DNA from: Candidatus Protoclostridium gallicola
GTDB lineage: Bacteria; Bacillota; Clostridia; Christensenellales; Pumilibacteraceae
NCBI GenBank assembly: GCA_904387375.1
Contig: CAJFLE010000009.1
Location: 62,001 to 126,000 of the forward strand
Length of the DNA stretch: 64,000 nucleotides
Direction: 5' to 3'
Shown here: one piece after another, positions 1 to 7,868 of the stretch
Numbering within the stretch: position 1 is the stretch's first letter
Layout: every line of letters begins with the position of its first letter
The notes under the pieces: model-generated
What the model saw: the letters and a program-made list of their open reading frames with translations, nothing else
Database searches by the model: none
What the model was told of the DNA's origin: nothing
Made by a program: the position numbers and the translations under genes

Positions 1-771
1 ATTGAGCGCGCTGACCGCAAGATACACGGTGTTCAGGCGGCCGAGCGAGGCGTTGGTTTCCACGGTCATCCACGAGCCGGCGAACTTTTTGAACACTATG
101 TCGAACGTCAGCACGGTGAACCACGCCAGCAGACTGGAACCGAACACGCAGGCGACGGCGCCGAGAAAGCGCGGTTCGATCTTCTGAGCGATCCAGTTCA
201 TGTATACGATATTGAGCACGTTCCACAGCCAGAAAAAGCAGCAGTTGCGGAAGGAGGAGTATATGTCGGCGCGGGTGAAACCGTTCTCCGTCTTCTTTAT
301 CGCGCGGGCAAAAAAGTATACCGCAAGCGCGCCGAGCGCGACGAGCAGCGTTTCGTGGAACAGAGCGTTGAAAAAGTACAGCGCGTATATGACGCGATAA
401 TACTCTTCCCACGGAATGCCGGCGACCGCGTACGCCTCGATGACCGCCTGTTCGACGAACCAGAACAGCGCGTACAACAGCGCGGGCGCAAACATGAAAA
501 AGGACAGCAGGCGCAGACGGGCGCGGACGCCGTCGGCCAGCTCGCCCGGATCCGCGGCGGGCTTTTCTTCGTCTTCCCTGCCCATAAGCGCGCCGAGGGA
601 CACGCCGAAATATGCGGCGAGCTTTTCGGCGTAGTACAGCGACGGCACGTTGAAGCCGAGTTCCCAGCGCGACACCATCTGCCGCGACGTGCCTATCGCG
701 TCGGCGACTTCCTGCTGCGTAGTTCCCTTCTCTTTGCGGAGGGCTATGATTTTGTCCGAATAATTATCCAT
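1..771 (-). CDS. XRE-family regulator fused to membrane segments (3' end outside window)
   Basis: The N-terminus (about residues 5-60) is a helix-turn-helix of the XRE/Cro type: MDNYSDKIIALRKEKGTTQQ, then a typical second helix with SRQMVSRWE. After a short linker come hydrophobic stretches at roughly residues 88-107, 127-153 and 180-235, so this is a DNA-binding domain tethered to a multi-pass membrane part. Such proteins are common in Firmicutes and often sense envelope or small-molecule signals, but the ligand here is unknown. The frame runs off position 1, so the C-terminus is missing. The start at 771 gives the complete HTH. It lies 12 bp downstream of the radical SAM gene on the same strand and may be cotranscribed with it. 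Confidence 0.85.
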   Translation of the reverse strand, partial: MDNYSDKIIALRKEKGTTQQEVADAIGTSRQMVSRWELGFNVPSLYYAEKLAAYFGVSLGALMGREDEEKPAADPGELADGVRARLRLLSFFMFAPALLYALFWFVEQAVIEAYAVAGIPWEEYYRVIYALYFFNALFHETLLVALGALAVYFFARAIKKTENGFTRADIYSSFRNCCFFWLWNVLNIVYMNWIAQKIEPRFLGAVACVFGSSLLAWFTVLTFDIVFKKFAGSWMTVETNASLGRLNTVYLAVSALN

Positions 772-783
772 GCGGCTGAGGCG

Positions 784-1857
784 TTACCTCTCGGGATGAT
801 AGTAGCAGTCGTTTTCCAGCGAGCAGCCGCCGCACTTGGTGCAGCCCTGCATGGCCTGCGGCGCCAGACCGTGCGCTCTCAGCATCCCGCCGAGCAGTTC
901 GGAAATGCGTATGTATTCGTCGGGGTCGCACATGGGCTGACCGGCCAGGTCGGAATCGTCGAATGGGCGGAAAGGCATGATCGTCGGGAACACGCCGATC
1001 TCCGTCATCTTTTCGCACTCGCGCACGATGTCGTCGTACGGCTGCAAACCGGCTATGAGCACGCTCGACACCTGTCCGCGGCCGAACAGCTCCACGCCGC
1101 GGCGGTAAGCCGCGTAATAGTGTTCGTACGGTATTCTGCCCTTTCCCGGGCAGATTTCGGCGCGCAGGCGCGGATCCGCGATTTCGAGATTCATGATGAC
1201 GTTGGTCACGCCGGCGTCTTTCATCGCGTCCAGTCTGCCGAGGTCGGCGGGCGGAGCGAACTCTATCGATATCGAGCCGGTATAGAACCTGCGAAGCAGC
1301 CGGGTCAGGCCGATCCAGTAATCCGCCATAAAGTCGGGATTTTTATATGTGGCGCCGGAAAAGTTGAGCGCATGCGAGTGCGGCACTTTTTCGTACAGCT
1401 TTTCCAGCCCGTCGGCAAGCTCCTCCGCAGGGACGGGCGCGCCGCTCTCGGCAAGAAGGGAGCAGAATTTGCATTTCAGTCCCGGCTTGTCATAGCAGCA
1501 GCTCGTGCTCGGCCACAGCGTTATGCAGTCGGGCGAATGGTATTTCGCGAGCGAGTCCACCACGGTGCCCGTCCGGGGCAGGCGCGGGAAAAACTTCACG
1601 GGCGCGCTGCCGCCCTCCCAGGCGACGACATAGCCGCCGTCCGTCTTTTTCAGTTCGTACGGCGACACTTCGGAAAAACGTTCGGACACGCTGATTGCGA
1701 TATTCGCGCCGAACAGCTCGGCGTGCACGCTGTGCGAAAAGCCCTTTTCGAAAAAGTACGGCATATCCGCGACGAGGCTGTCCCCCGTTTCTTTGCTCGC
1801 GGAGCAGCCCAGGCAGAGCAGTCCGCTTTTGATTCTCTTTATTTCCTTTGTCGTCAT
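784..1857 (-). CDS. Radical SAM protein with C-terminal cysteine cluster
   Basis: A 357-residue protein. The cluster-binding motif sits at about residue 120 as C-C-x7-C-x2-C (LKCKFC), a spacing longer than the classical CX3CX2C but known in some radical SAM subfamilies. The C-terminus carries a second cysteine group (CTKCGGCSLENDC), suggesting an auxiliary iron-sulfur cluster. The middle holds a TIM-barrel-like region with EFAPPADLGRLDAMKDAGV, where radical SAM enzymes recognise a lead strand. The substrate cannot be named. The start codon overlaps the stop of the upstream PHP gene by four bases (ATGA), so the two are translationally coupled and probably act together. Confidence 0.85.
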   Translation of the reverse strand: MTTKEIKRIKSGLLCLGCSASKETGDSLVADMPYFFEKGFSHSVHAELFGANIAISVSERFSEVSPYELKKTDGGYVVAWEGGSAPVKFFPRLPRTGTVVDSLAKYHSPDCITLWPSTSCCYDKPGLKCKFCSLLAESGAPVPAEELADGLEKLYEKVPHSHALNFSGATYKNPDFMADYWIGLTRLLRRFYTGSISIEFAPPADLGRLDAMKDAGVTNVIMNLEIADPRLRAEICPGKGRIPYEHYYAAYRRGVELFGRGQVSSVLIAGLQPYDDIVRECEKMTEIGVFPTIMPFRPFDDSDLAGQPMCDPDEYIRISELLGGMLRAHGLAPQAMQGCTKCGGCSLENDCYYHPER

Positions 1858-2597
1858 ATTTTATCCCTGAAGTGCGGAAACGCGTTCCAGTTCGCGATCA
1901 GCGTGCGGTCCAGTCCCGCCGCGTCCAGCTGCTCGGCGGCGGAAAAATCGCCTACGCGTCCGGGCGAATGAGCGTCCGAATCGCATATAAACGAGCAGCC
2001 CGTCGCCGCAAGGGTTTCGAAATCCTCGCGGGTGAGCAGGCATTTTTTGCTGTTCAGCTCTATATATACGCCGTATTCTCTCGCCGCTTCCCCAAGCGCT
2101 TTAAGGTCGCACGTGATCTCGCGCAGCGGGTGCGCGATTATCCCGACGCGGTAGCGCTGCATGGCGCGGATATACGCGTCGGTGTTCTTGGCGCGGCGGC
2201 GCGCCGAACTTTTGGGCGCCAGCGCGTTGGGCAGCCAGAATCCGAAAAGCGAGCCGAGCGTGTCCGGGAAGCGGGCGCGGTGATAGCCGCAGATGATAAG
2301 ATCGAGCATATCCTCGGCGCCGTCCGGCATATCCAGAGTGCCGCCCGCGTCCAGCAGATTGGCTTCCACGCCGGCGAGTACGGTCATATCGGGGTATAAG
2401 TCTCTCGCGCGTTTTACGTCGGCAAAGAACGCGGGCAGGTCGCAGGGGTGCATGTTTTCGGGGAAGCCGCTTATGCCGTGGTCGGTAATCGCGACGGCTT
2501 TAAGCCCCCTTTCCCGCGCCGCCGCAACGTTATCTTCCACCGTGCCGCTGCCGTGCGAATATACAGTATGAGTATGATAATCTCCCCAAAAAGCCAT
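1854..2597 (-). CDS. PHP-domain phosphoesterase (histidinol-phosphatase/YcdX-like)
   Basis: A 247-residue protein opening with the PHP signature DYHTHTVYSHGSG, followed by TDHG near residue 39, a GVEAN motif near residue 76, CGYHRA near residue 105 and CDSDAH close to the end. These are the metal-binding His/Asp/Glu motifs of the polymerase-and-histidinol-phosphatase fold, so a metal-dependent phosphoesterase is expected. It could hydrolyse histidinol phosphate or another small phosphate ester; no his genes are nearby to support the former. It precedes the radical SAM gene with a four-base overlap. Upstream is an AT-rich gap that ends in the terminator of the Mrr gene. Confidence 0.85.
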   Translation of the reverse strand: MAFWGDYHTHTVYSHGSGTVEDNVAAARERGLKAVAITDHGISGFPENMHPCDLPAFFADVKRARDLYPDMTVLAGVEANLLDAGGTLDMPDGAEDMLDLIICGYHRARFPDTLGSLFGFWLPNALAPKSSARRRAKNTDAYIRAMQRYRVGIIAHPLREITCDLKALGEAAREYGVYIELNSKKCLLTREDFETLAATGCSFICDSDAHSPGRVGDFSAAEQLDAAGLDRTLIANWNAFPHFRDKI

Positions 2598-2664
2598 ATC
2601 TATATTGTATCACCCTTTTTGCGTTTTGTCACTATGTTTTAATAAACTTTATGCGTTTTTTAAT

Positions 2665-2704
2665 AAAAAAACATGCTTTTGTCAAAACAAAAACATGTTT
2701 TTTT
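2665..2704 (-). terminator. Intrinsic terminator of the Mrr-like gene
   Basis: Eleven-base perfect arms (AAAAAAACATG at 2665-2675 and its complement at 2694-2704) extend inward by six more pairs after one mismatch, leaving a CAAA loop. On the minus strand the hairpin is followed by a T-rich run, and it sits 18 bp past the nuclease stop codon. Confidence 0.8.
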
Positions 2705-2721
2705 GTTTTTATTAGGATAGT

Positions 2722-3549
2722 CTAATGCGAATACATTCTCCATACAAATATGAATGACAATCCATAGATAATAGTCATTATTGCACCTGTTAATCCGATA
2801 AGAAGAAGGATCTTGTTTTCAAACGCCACATATAAAGGAATAAATACTACGGCACAAAATAAAGCAATCAGTGTAAGAACCAACAATATTATTTTTGAAA
2901 TATGCTCCAGCTTTTCTCTGCGCATATTGATTTTATATATCGAATCAATAACAGGCTCTGCTTCGCATAATGCTAAGGAATTATTTTTCATTTGCAATAA
3001 CTCATCTCTGTCTATGAGCCGTACACCCAATCTCCCTGCCATATCTGTCGCTTGTTTCGTAAAATAATTATTGGTAACAACTATGGCATTATTAGCAAAG
3101 TAATAGTCTTTTGCAGAATAAATTTCCTGAATGGCAGAAACCCCTACTTTATGTGAATATTGCTTCACCTGAACTACGGTTTCGCAATTATTCTCGTCAT
3201 GCAATATAATATCAGCGCCTTTATCACCCGACTTTGGCGTTATATTATATTTATATCCCAATGTGGCAAAAATCTTGGCAACATAACATTCAAAATCATA
3301 GCATGATAATAAATCAAAATCATGTGATATAGATAAGGACCTTATTCTTGCATCTGCATCATATTTTCTTATTTGTCTATCCAGTATTCGTATCTTTGCT
3401 TGTCGCGCGGCCTGTTTTTGCTTAGAACTTCTCTTTAACGCCTTGAGCAACCCGTAGCCAAATAGTAGACAACTCCCCGACAACTTGCCTACCAGACTCG
3501 GATCGTAAAGTCCCTTCGCTCGTCTTCCCCCGCTTTTTCTTTGACTCAT
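2722..3549 (-). CDS. Membrane-anchored Mrr-type restriction endonuclease
   Basis: A 275-residue protein. Residues about 80-187 form an Mrr_cat nuclease domain: E87 in DFECY, D113 in GDKGADII and the Q127-x-K129 pair in VVQVKQY match the PD-(D/E)xK catalytic set. Two hydrophobic segments follow (about 219-242 and 247-270), placing the nuclease at the membrane; the first 70 residues are basic and probably helical. Mrr enzymes cut modified or foreign DNA and act without a methyltransferase, and none is present here. The gene is AT-rich compared with its neighbours and diverges from a small XRE gene over a shared operator, which suggests a repressor-controlled, horizontally acquired defence or toxin module. 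Confidence 0.8.
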   Translation of the reverse strand: MSQRKSGGRRAKGLYDPSLVGKLSGSCLLFGYGLLKALKRSSKQKQAARQAKIRILDRQIRKYDADARIRSLSISHDFDLLSCYDFECYVAKIFATLGYKYNITPKSGDKGADIILHDENNCETVVQVKQYSHKVGVSAIQEIYSAKDYYFANNAIVVTNNYFTKQATDMAGRLGVRLIDRDELLQMKNNSLALCEAEPVIDSIYKINMRREKLEHISKIILLVLTLIALFCAVVFIPLYVAFENKILLLIGLTGAIMTIIYGLSFIFVWRMYSH

Positions 3550-3578
3550 AATAACTATTACCCTTTATTTTTAATAAA

Positions 3579-3607
3579 AGTATATCAGGTCTTTTGACCT
3601 ATGTCAA
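3579..3607 (-). promoter_or_regulatory. Promoter of the Mrr-like gene
   Basis: Minus-strand TTGACA (3602-3607), a 17-base spacer and TATACT (3579-3584) make a near-consensus sigma-A promoter. The whole first operator palindrome lies inside the spacer, so bound repressor would exclude RNA polymerase. Confidence 0.75.
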
Positions 3608-3624
3608 GTCAAAAGACCTGATAT
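3582..3624. promoter_or_regulatory. Double operator between mrr-like and xre genes
   Basis: A perfect 17-base inverted repeat (3582-3598 and 3608-3624) is separated by nine bases. Each half is itself a dyad of the form GTC-N4-GAC: AGGTCTTTTGACCT at 3587-3600 and AAGTCAAAAGACCT at 3606-3619. Two adjacent dyads fit paired binding of a small XRE dimer, as at controller-protein operators. Both divergent promoters overlap this region. Confidence 0.75.
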
Positions 3625-3632
3625 GGGATAAT
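3624..3632 (+). promoter_or_regulatory. Extended -10 element of the xre gene
   Basis: TGGGATAAT is an extended -10 (TG-N-GATAAT) with no clear -35, ending eight bases before the ATG at 3641. The transcript would start at or within a base or two of the start codon, and no Shine-Dalgarno sequence is visible. Confidence 0.5.
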
Positions 3633-3640
3633 ATAACAAT

Positions 3641-3841
3641 ATGAGTGAGTTCAGTTATGTAATTAAACAAATTTTGCTTGACAATAATTTGTCGCAACAA
3701 AAAATGGCGGATATTCTCGGCGTAAATCAAACTACTGTCGGACAGTGGCTCAGCGAAAAAAAGAAGCCGGGATATGACAGCATACTTGCATTATATAAAA
3801 AGTTCGGGGTCACACCCAACGAATTGTTCGGTATAGAATAA
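3641..3841 (+). CDS. Small XRE-family repressor (Cro/C-protein-like)
   Basis: A 66-residue protein that is almost only a helix-turn-helix domain: LSQQKMADILGVNQTTVGQW gives the two helices, and the C-terminus ends in the common KKFGVTPNELFG motif. Its size and its divergent position next to a nuclease resemble restriction-controller proteins and phage Cro. It most likely binds the double operator at 3582-3624 and represses itself and the Mrr-like gene. The mRNA may be leaderless, because the -10 element ends only eight bases before the ATG. AT-rich like the nuclease gene, so the two probably moved together. Confidence 0.85.
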   Translation: MSEFSYVIKQILLDNNLSQQKMADILGVNQTTVGQWLSEKKKPGYDSILALYKKFGVTPNELFGIE

Positions 3842-3855
3842 AGCAGGCACGAGAA

Positions 3856-3881
3856 AAGCCCGCTCGTCGGGGAGCGGGCTT
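3856..3881. terminator. Bidirectional terminator between xre and icd
   Basis: Ten-base arms AAGCCCGCTC (3856-3865) and GAGCGGGCTT (3872-3881) around GTCGGG. The two flanking genes converge on it. The downstream T-run is short on both strands, so termination may be moderate. Confidence 0.65.
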
Positions 3882-3896
3882 CCGGCAATTGTTTGA

Positions 3897-5099
3897 TTAC
3901 AGGTTGGAGGCGATGGCCTTGAGGAAATCGCGGGAATTGAGCTTTTTGGGCGTGATGCCGTCGGCCTTGAAAATGCCGGCGAGGTCGCCCGTCATATAGC
4001 CGCTTTCGATGGTCGAGATCGTGGCGCGCTCGAGGTCATCGGCAAACGACGTGAGCGCCGCGTTGTTCTCGCTTTCGCCGCGCTTTCTGAGAGCGCCGCT
4101 CCACGCGAAGATGGTCGCGACCGGATTGGTGGACGTTTCCTCGCCCGCGCGGTATTTGTAATAGTGGCGCGTGACGGTGCCGTGAGCGGCCTCGTATTCG
4201 TAGTTGCCGTCGGGAGAAACGAGCACGCTGGACATCATGGCGAGAGAACCGAACGCGGTGGCGAGCATATCGCTCATGACGTCGCCGTCGTAGTTCTTGC
4301 ACGCCCATATGTAGCCGCCGCTCGAGCGCACGACGCGCGCGACGCAGTCGTCGATAAGCGTATACTCGTAATTCAGGCCCGCCTTTTCGAACGCGGCCTT
4401 GAATTCCTTTTCGTATATGTCGGCGAATATGGCCTTGAAACGGCCGTCGTAGGTCTTGGAAATCGTATCCTTGGTGCCGAACCACAGATCCCGGCCGGAG
4501 GACAGAGCGAAGTTGAAGCAGGAGCGCGCAAACGCGGTTATGGACTTATCCGTGTTGTGCATGCCCTGGAGCACGCCCGCGCCCGTGAAATCGTGCACGG
4601 GATATTTTTCCGTGCTGCCGTCCGCTTTGGTGACGAGCAGCTCGGCTCTGGAGCCGGCCTCGACGCGCACGTCGGTGGCCTTATACACGTCGCCGTATGC
4701 GTGACGGGCGATCGTGATGGGCTTCGTCCACGTCGGGATATAAGGCGTAATGCCCTTGACGAGAATGGGCGTACGGAACACGGTGCCGTCGAGCACCGCC
4801 CGTATGGTGCCGTTGGGCGACGGATAGAGCCGCTTCAGCTTATACTCTTCCATGCGCTGGGCGTTGGGGGTGATGGTGGCGCACTTGACGCCCACGCCCC
4901 ATTTTTTTATCGCCTCGCCCGCTTCGAACGTCACGCGGTCGTCGGTTTCGTCGCGGTGCACGAGGCCGAGATCGTAGTATTCGGTGTTGAGCTCGACTTT
5001 CGGTTCGAGCAGTATCTCTTTGATCCAGTCCCAGAGAATACGGGTCATCTCGTCGCCCTGAAGTTCGACGATGGGTTTTTCGTAAGTGATTTTCGGCAT
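3897..5099 (-). CDS. icd: NADP-dependent isocitrate dehydrogenase
   Basis: A 400-residue enzyme that oxidatively decarboxylates isocitrate to 2-oxoglutarate. It belongs to the homodimeric type II family best known from eukaryotes and some bacteria: the N-terminal VELQGDEMTRILWDWIK, YPSPNGTIR with the substrate-binding serine, VYKATD, and the C-terminal EAAHGTVTRHYY with NADP-binding residues are all present. This differs from the E. coli-type enzyme. In an anaerobic clostridium it would supply 2-oxoglutarate for glutamate synthesis. Monocistronic, with its own strong promoter, and ending at a hairpin shared with the convergent xre gene. Confidence 0.95.
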   Translation of the reverse strand: MPKITYEKPIVELQGDEMTRILWDWIKEILLEPKVELNTEYYDLGLVHRDETDDRVTFEAGEAIKKWGVGVKCATITPNAQRMEEYKLKRLYPSPNGTIRAVLDGTVFRTPILVKGITPYIPTWTKPITIARHAYGDVYKATDVRVEAGSRAELLVTKADGSTEKYPVHDFTGAGVLQGMHNTDKSITAFARSCFNFALSSGRDLWFGTKDTISKTYDGRFKAIFADIYEKEFKAAFEKAGLNYEYTLIDDCVARVVRSSGGYIWACKNYDGDVMSDMLATAFGSLAMMSSVLVSPDGNYEYEAAHGTVTRHYYKYRAGEETSTNPVATIFAWSGALRKRGESENNAALTSFADDLERATISTIESGYMTGDLAGIFKADGITPKKLNSRDFLKAIASNL

Positions 5100-5134
5100 A
5101 TCGGATATCCTCGCTTGAAAAATTTTACGGGGAT

Positions 5135-5163
5135 ATTATACCATTTATTACGCGCACGGTCAA
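5135..5163 (-). promoter_or_regulatory. icd promoter
   Basis: Minus-strand TTGACC (5158-5163), 17-base spacer, TATAAT (5135-5140); it lies just upstream of the icd start at 5099. Confidence 0.75.
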
Positions 5164-5174
5164 CCTTCTGCGTT

Positions 5175-6254
5175 CTATTTCCCCGTCACTGCGGGAGAAG
5201 AATAGGAATAAGTCAGCCGCGATTCGTCGCGGAAGCGGCGTTCGGCTATGTCCACGAGCCGGCGCACGAACTCCGTTTCGCGCATTCCAGCGCGGCGGAA
5301 GAAGTACGCGGCCAGCGAGCCGGGCAGCGTGTTGACTTCGTTGAGGTACAGCTCGCCGCTCTGCGCAAGCATGAAATCAACGCGCACGACGCCGGAGAGG
5401 CCGGCTTTTTCGAACACGAGTCGGGTCAGGCGCTTGACTTCTTCGGTCACGTCGTCCGGGATTTCAGCGGGCAGACGGCGGCGCATGAGCGCTTTGCCGC
5501 CCGAATATTTGTCCTCGTATGACAAAAATTCCTTCCAGCCCAGCGGTTCTTCCACGTCGCTGACGGTCACGCCGCGTTCGTCGCCGAGAGCGGCGCAGTT
5601 GAGTTCGCGGAAATTCTCGAGCAGGCGTTCGGCTATGACGCGGTTATCGAAGGCGAATGCGGTGCGCGAGGCTTCCACGAGTTCGCGCTCGTTGCGCGCG
5701 ACGCCCACGCCTATGGACGAGCCGAGGCGCGCGGGCTTTATCATGAATGGATAGCCGATGCCGTCCAGGCGGTCGGCCACGGCGTATATGTCGCCGTTGA
5801 ACTCGCGGCGGGTGTATGTGACGTACGGCACCGTCGGGATGCCCTCGCTCTCCGCGAAGCGCTTGAACGCCGCCTTATCCATGCACAGCGCGCTCGCAAG
5901 CACGCCCGAGCCGGTGTACGGCACGCCGCACAGTTCGAGCAGACCTTGCAGAGTGCCGTCCTCCCCGTTCATGCCGTGGCAGCACAGCACCGCGGCGTCC
6001 ATGTCCGCGATCTTGCGCCCGCGGGACGTGTACAGCCCGCGCGAGCCCGGCCGCGGGAATACCTTTTTCAGCTTTTCGGGCGATTTCGCGGCCTTGACGT
6101 CGAACAGTTCCCTGCCCGTACGCCACTGCCCGCTTTCGTCTATGTATACCGGCAGCGGCGACATTTCCTTTATCGCGTTCAGCAGCTGCACGCCCGTCAC
6201 GACGCTGACGCCGTGTTCGCACGACCTTCCTCCGAAAATTACGGCTATTGGCAT
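5175..6254 (-). CDS. ddl: D-alanine--D-alanine ligase
   Basis: A 359-residue ATP-grasp ligase that joins two D-alanines for peptidoglycan. VIFGGRSCEHGVSVVTG at the N-terminus is the family's first signature, with Glu and Ser in place; HGMNGEDGTLQG near residue 93 and the ATP-grasp C-terminus VVRVDFML, then LNEVNTLPGS, complete the active site. Length is normal. The start at 6254 has GGGAG eight bases upstream. It is the last gene behind the glycan operon, 41 bp after the flippase, so it may be read through from that promoter. Confidence 0.95.
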   Translation of the reverse strand: MPIAVIFGGRSCEHGVSVVTGVQLLNAIKEMSPLPVYIDESGQWRTGRELFDVKAAKSPEKLKKVFPRPGSRGLYTSRGRKIADMDAAVLCCHGMNGEDGTLQGLLELCGVPYTGSGVLASALCMDKAAFKRFAESEGIPTVPYVTYTRREFNGDIYAVADRLDGIGYPFMIKPARLGSSIGVGVARNERELVEASRTAFAFDNRVIAERLLENFRELNCAALGDERGVTVSDVEEPLGWKEFLSYEDKYSGGKALMRRRLPAEIPDDVTEEVKRLTRLVFEKAGLSGVVRVDFMLAQSGELYLNEVNTLPGSLAAYFFRRAGMRETEFVRRLVDIAERRFRDESRLTYSYSSPAVTGK

Positions 6255-6295
6255 ATACTATCACTCCCTCGTAATGTATATGCGCGAGGGGCGGA

Positions 6296-7864
6296 TTATG
6301 GTGACGGCGGCTCGGATTTCTTACGGGACAGTTTGCGTTTAATTTTCCCAAGGAATACGCCCAGATAGTGACGGAAATCTTTATCCGCTATTATTATCAG
6401 AGTGCACGGTATGAGCGCGAGCCCCACGGCTATGCTTCCGTTTATAAGCAGTTCCAGCCATTCGCTGTCGACGCTGACCATGCAATAATTGAGCGCAATC
6501 AGCATGCCGGTAAATATCGCTATACATATGTAATTCTTTATATAATACGGATTTGCCGACGAATGCAGCGCATGTTTATACAGCACGTGCGGCTCGACAA
6601 TATGGCATATAAATATATTCGTTATAATCGTTGCCACGATAACACCGACAACCGCGAAATCGTCGCCGAACAAAAACTCGAACAGATAAACGAACGCAAT
6701 CGAAAGTCCGAGATTAAGCAAGCCTTCTATAAGCGGTTTCCATCTGTCGTAATAAAATGTTCCCGTTGCGTCGCGGAAAAGCAAGGTTGCCTGGCGCATG
6801 AACTGAATGAAATAGTTTAACGTTATGACAAACGAGACCGGTTTTATGAGTTCGAGTCCCCCGCAGAAACATATCGTAACAAGATTGTCTATCACTCCGT
6901 AATAGCCCAAAAAGAATATACAGCCTATAACAAAATTGAACGCATAAAAAAAGTTATAATACTTTTTGACGGCGGCCTCGTCTTCTTCGACATATAAATG
7001 CCCGATAATCGACGTCAGCGGAGTGAAAAACAAAGTTATGGTACCCGTCATCGCCGTCATTATAGTCGTATAGTTCGAGTATTTTCCGAGAATGACAACG
7101 CCTATAAAAGCCGAAATAATAATGCTGTCGACAGTGTTTACAAGCACGCCGCCTATCTTGTGCATGAACATCGCTTTGACGTTCTTTACGACATCTTTGC
7201 GCGTATCGACATCTACCTTTTGCTTATTCCGGATAATTATTCCGTATTTTTTGCGGCAGATTATTTCGGTTGCAAGCCACTGCAACGCAGCGGCAACGAT
7301 CCGGCACACAAGAAACCATACGAACGACTGCGTCAGTATAAGAACAACGATCTGCAGTCCGAGCTGCACGAGCTGCCCGCCCGACGTGATACTCGTTGTA
7401 ATGTAATTATTCTTATATGCATTGATAAGCGATGTCTTGGAGCTGAACATATATGTCAGCACTACGGACACCAGCATCAGACCGAATGTCAGATAAAGAT
7501 TGACGTCGACAGTTTCGTACCCCTGCGCCAGCACGGGAAGAAACGGCATTATGGCACAGCCCGCCACGAAAATGATTCCGCCGATAATGAGATACAGTTT
7601 TGTGAACAAGCCGTATAAAGCGGAGACCTTATCGTTATCTCCGTCCACAATGGGCTTGTACATACAATAAGTGATGGCAGTTCCGACTCCGAGTTCCGCC
7701 ACGGCAAGAAACTCGAGCACACTGACGTATAGCGAGTTTATACCGTTGATCTCGTTGCCGATGTATTGTATGAGAAAACGCCTCACCAGCAAATTGCCGA
7801 CAAGGAGTAAAATTCGGAATGCTACCGAAACACTTATATTAAGTAAACTGCGTTTCTTATCCAA
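6296..7864 (-). CDS. Polysaccharide flippase (Wzx/MATE-like)
   Basis: A 522-residue multi-pass membrane protein with about 12-14 hydrophobic segments. The start (SVSVAFRILLLVGNLLVRRFLI followed by YIGNEINGINSLYVSVLEFL) is typical of the oligosaccharide flippase family, which moves undecaprenyl-linked repeat units across the membrane. It is the last glycan gene of the operon and fits the Wzy-type assembly implied by the polymerase and priming transferase upstream. The substrate would be the heptose-containing repeat unit predicted here. The C-terminal tail is basic (KIKRKLSRKKS). Confidence 0.9.
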   Translation of the reverse strand: MDKKRSLLNISVSVAFRILLLVGNLLVRRFLIQYIGNEINGINSLYVSVLEFLAVAELGVGTAITYCMYKPIVDGDNDKVSALYGLFTKLYLIIGGIIFVAGCAIMPFLPVLAQGYETVDVNLYLTFGLMLVSVVLTYMFSSKTSLINAYKNNYITTSITSGGQLVQLGLQIVVLILTQSFVWFLVCRIVAAALQWLATEIICRKKYGIIIRNKQKVDVDTRKDVVKNVKAMFMHKIGGVLVNTVDSIIISAFIGVVILGKYSNYTTIMTAMTGTITLFFTPLTSIIGHLYVEEDEAAVKKYYNFFYAFNFVIGCIFFLGYYGVIDNLVTICFCGGLELIKPVSFVITLNYFIQFMRQATLLFRDATGTFYYDRWKPLIEGLLNLGLSIAFVYLFEFLFGDDFAVVGVIVATIITNIFICHIVEPHVLYKHALHSSANPYYIKNYICIAIFTGMLIALNYCMVSVDSEWLELLINGSIAVGLALIPCTLIIIADKDFRHYLGVFLGKIKRKLSRKKSEPPSP

Positions 7865-7868
7865 AATA

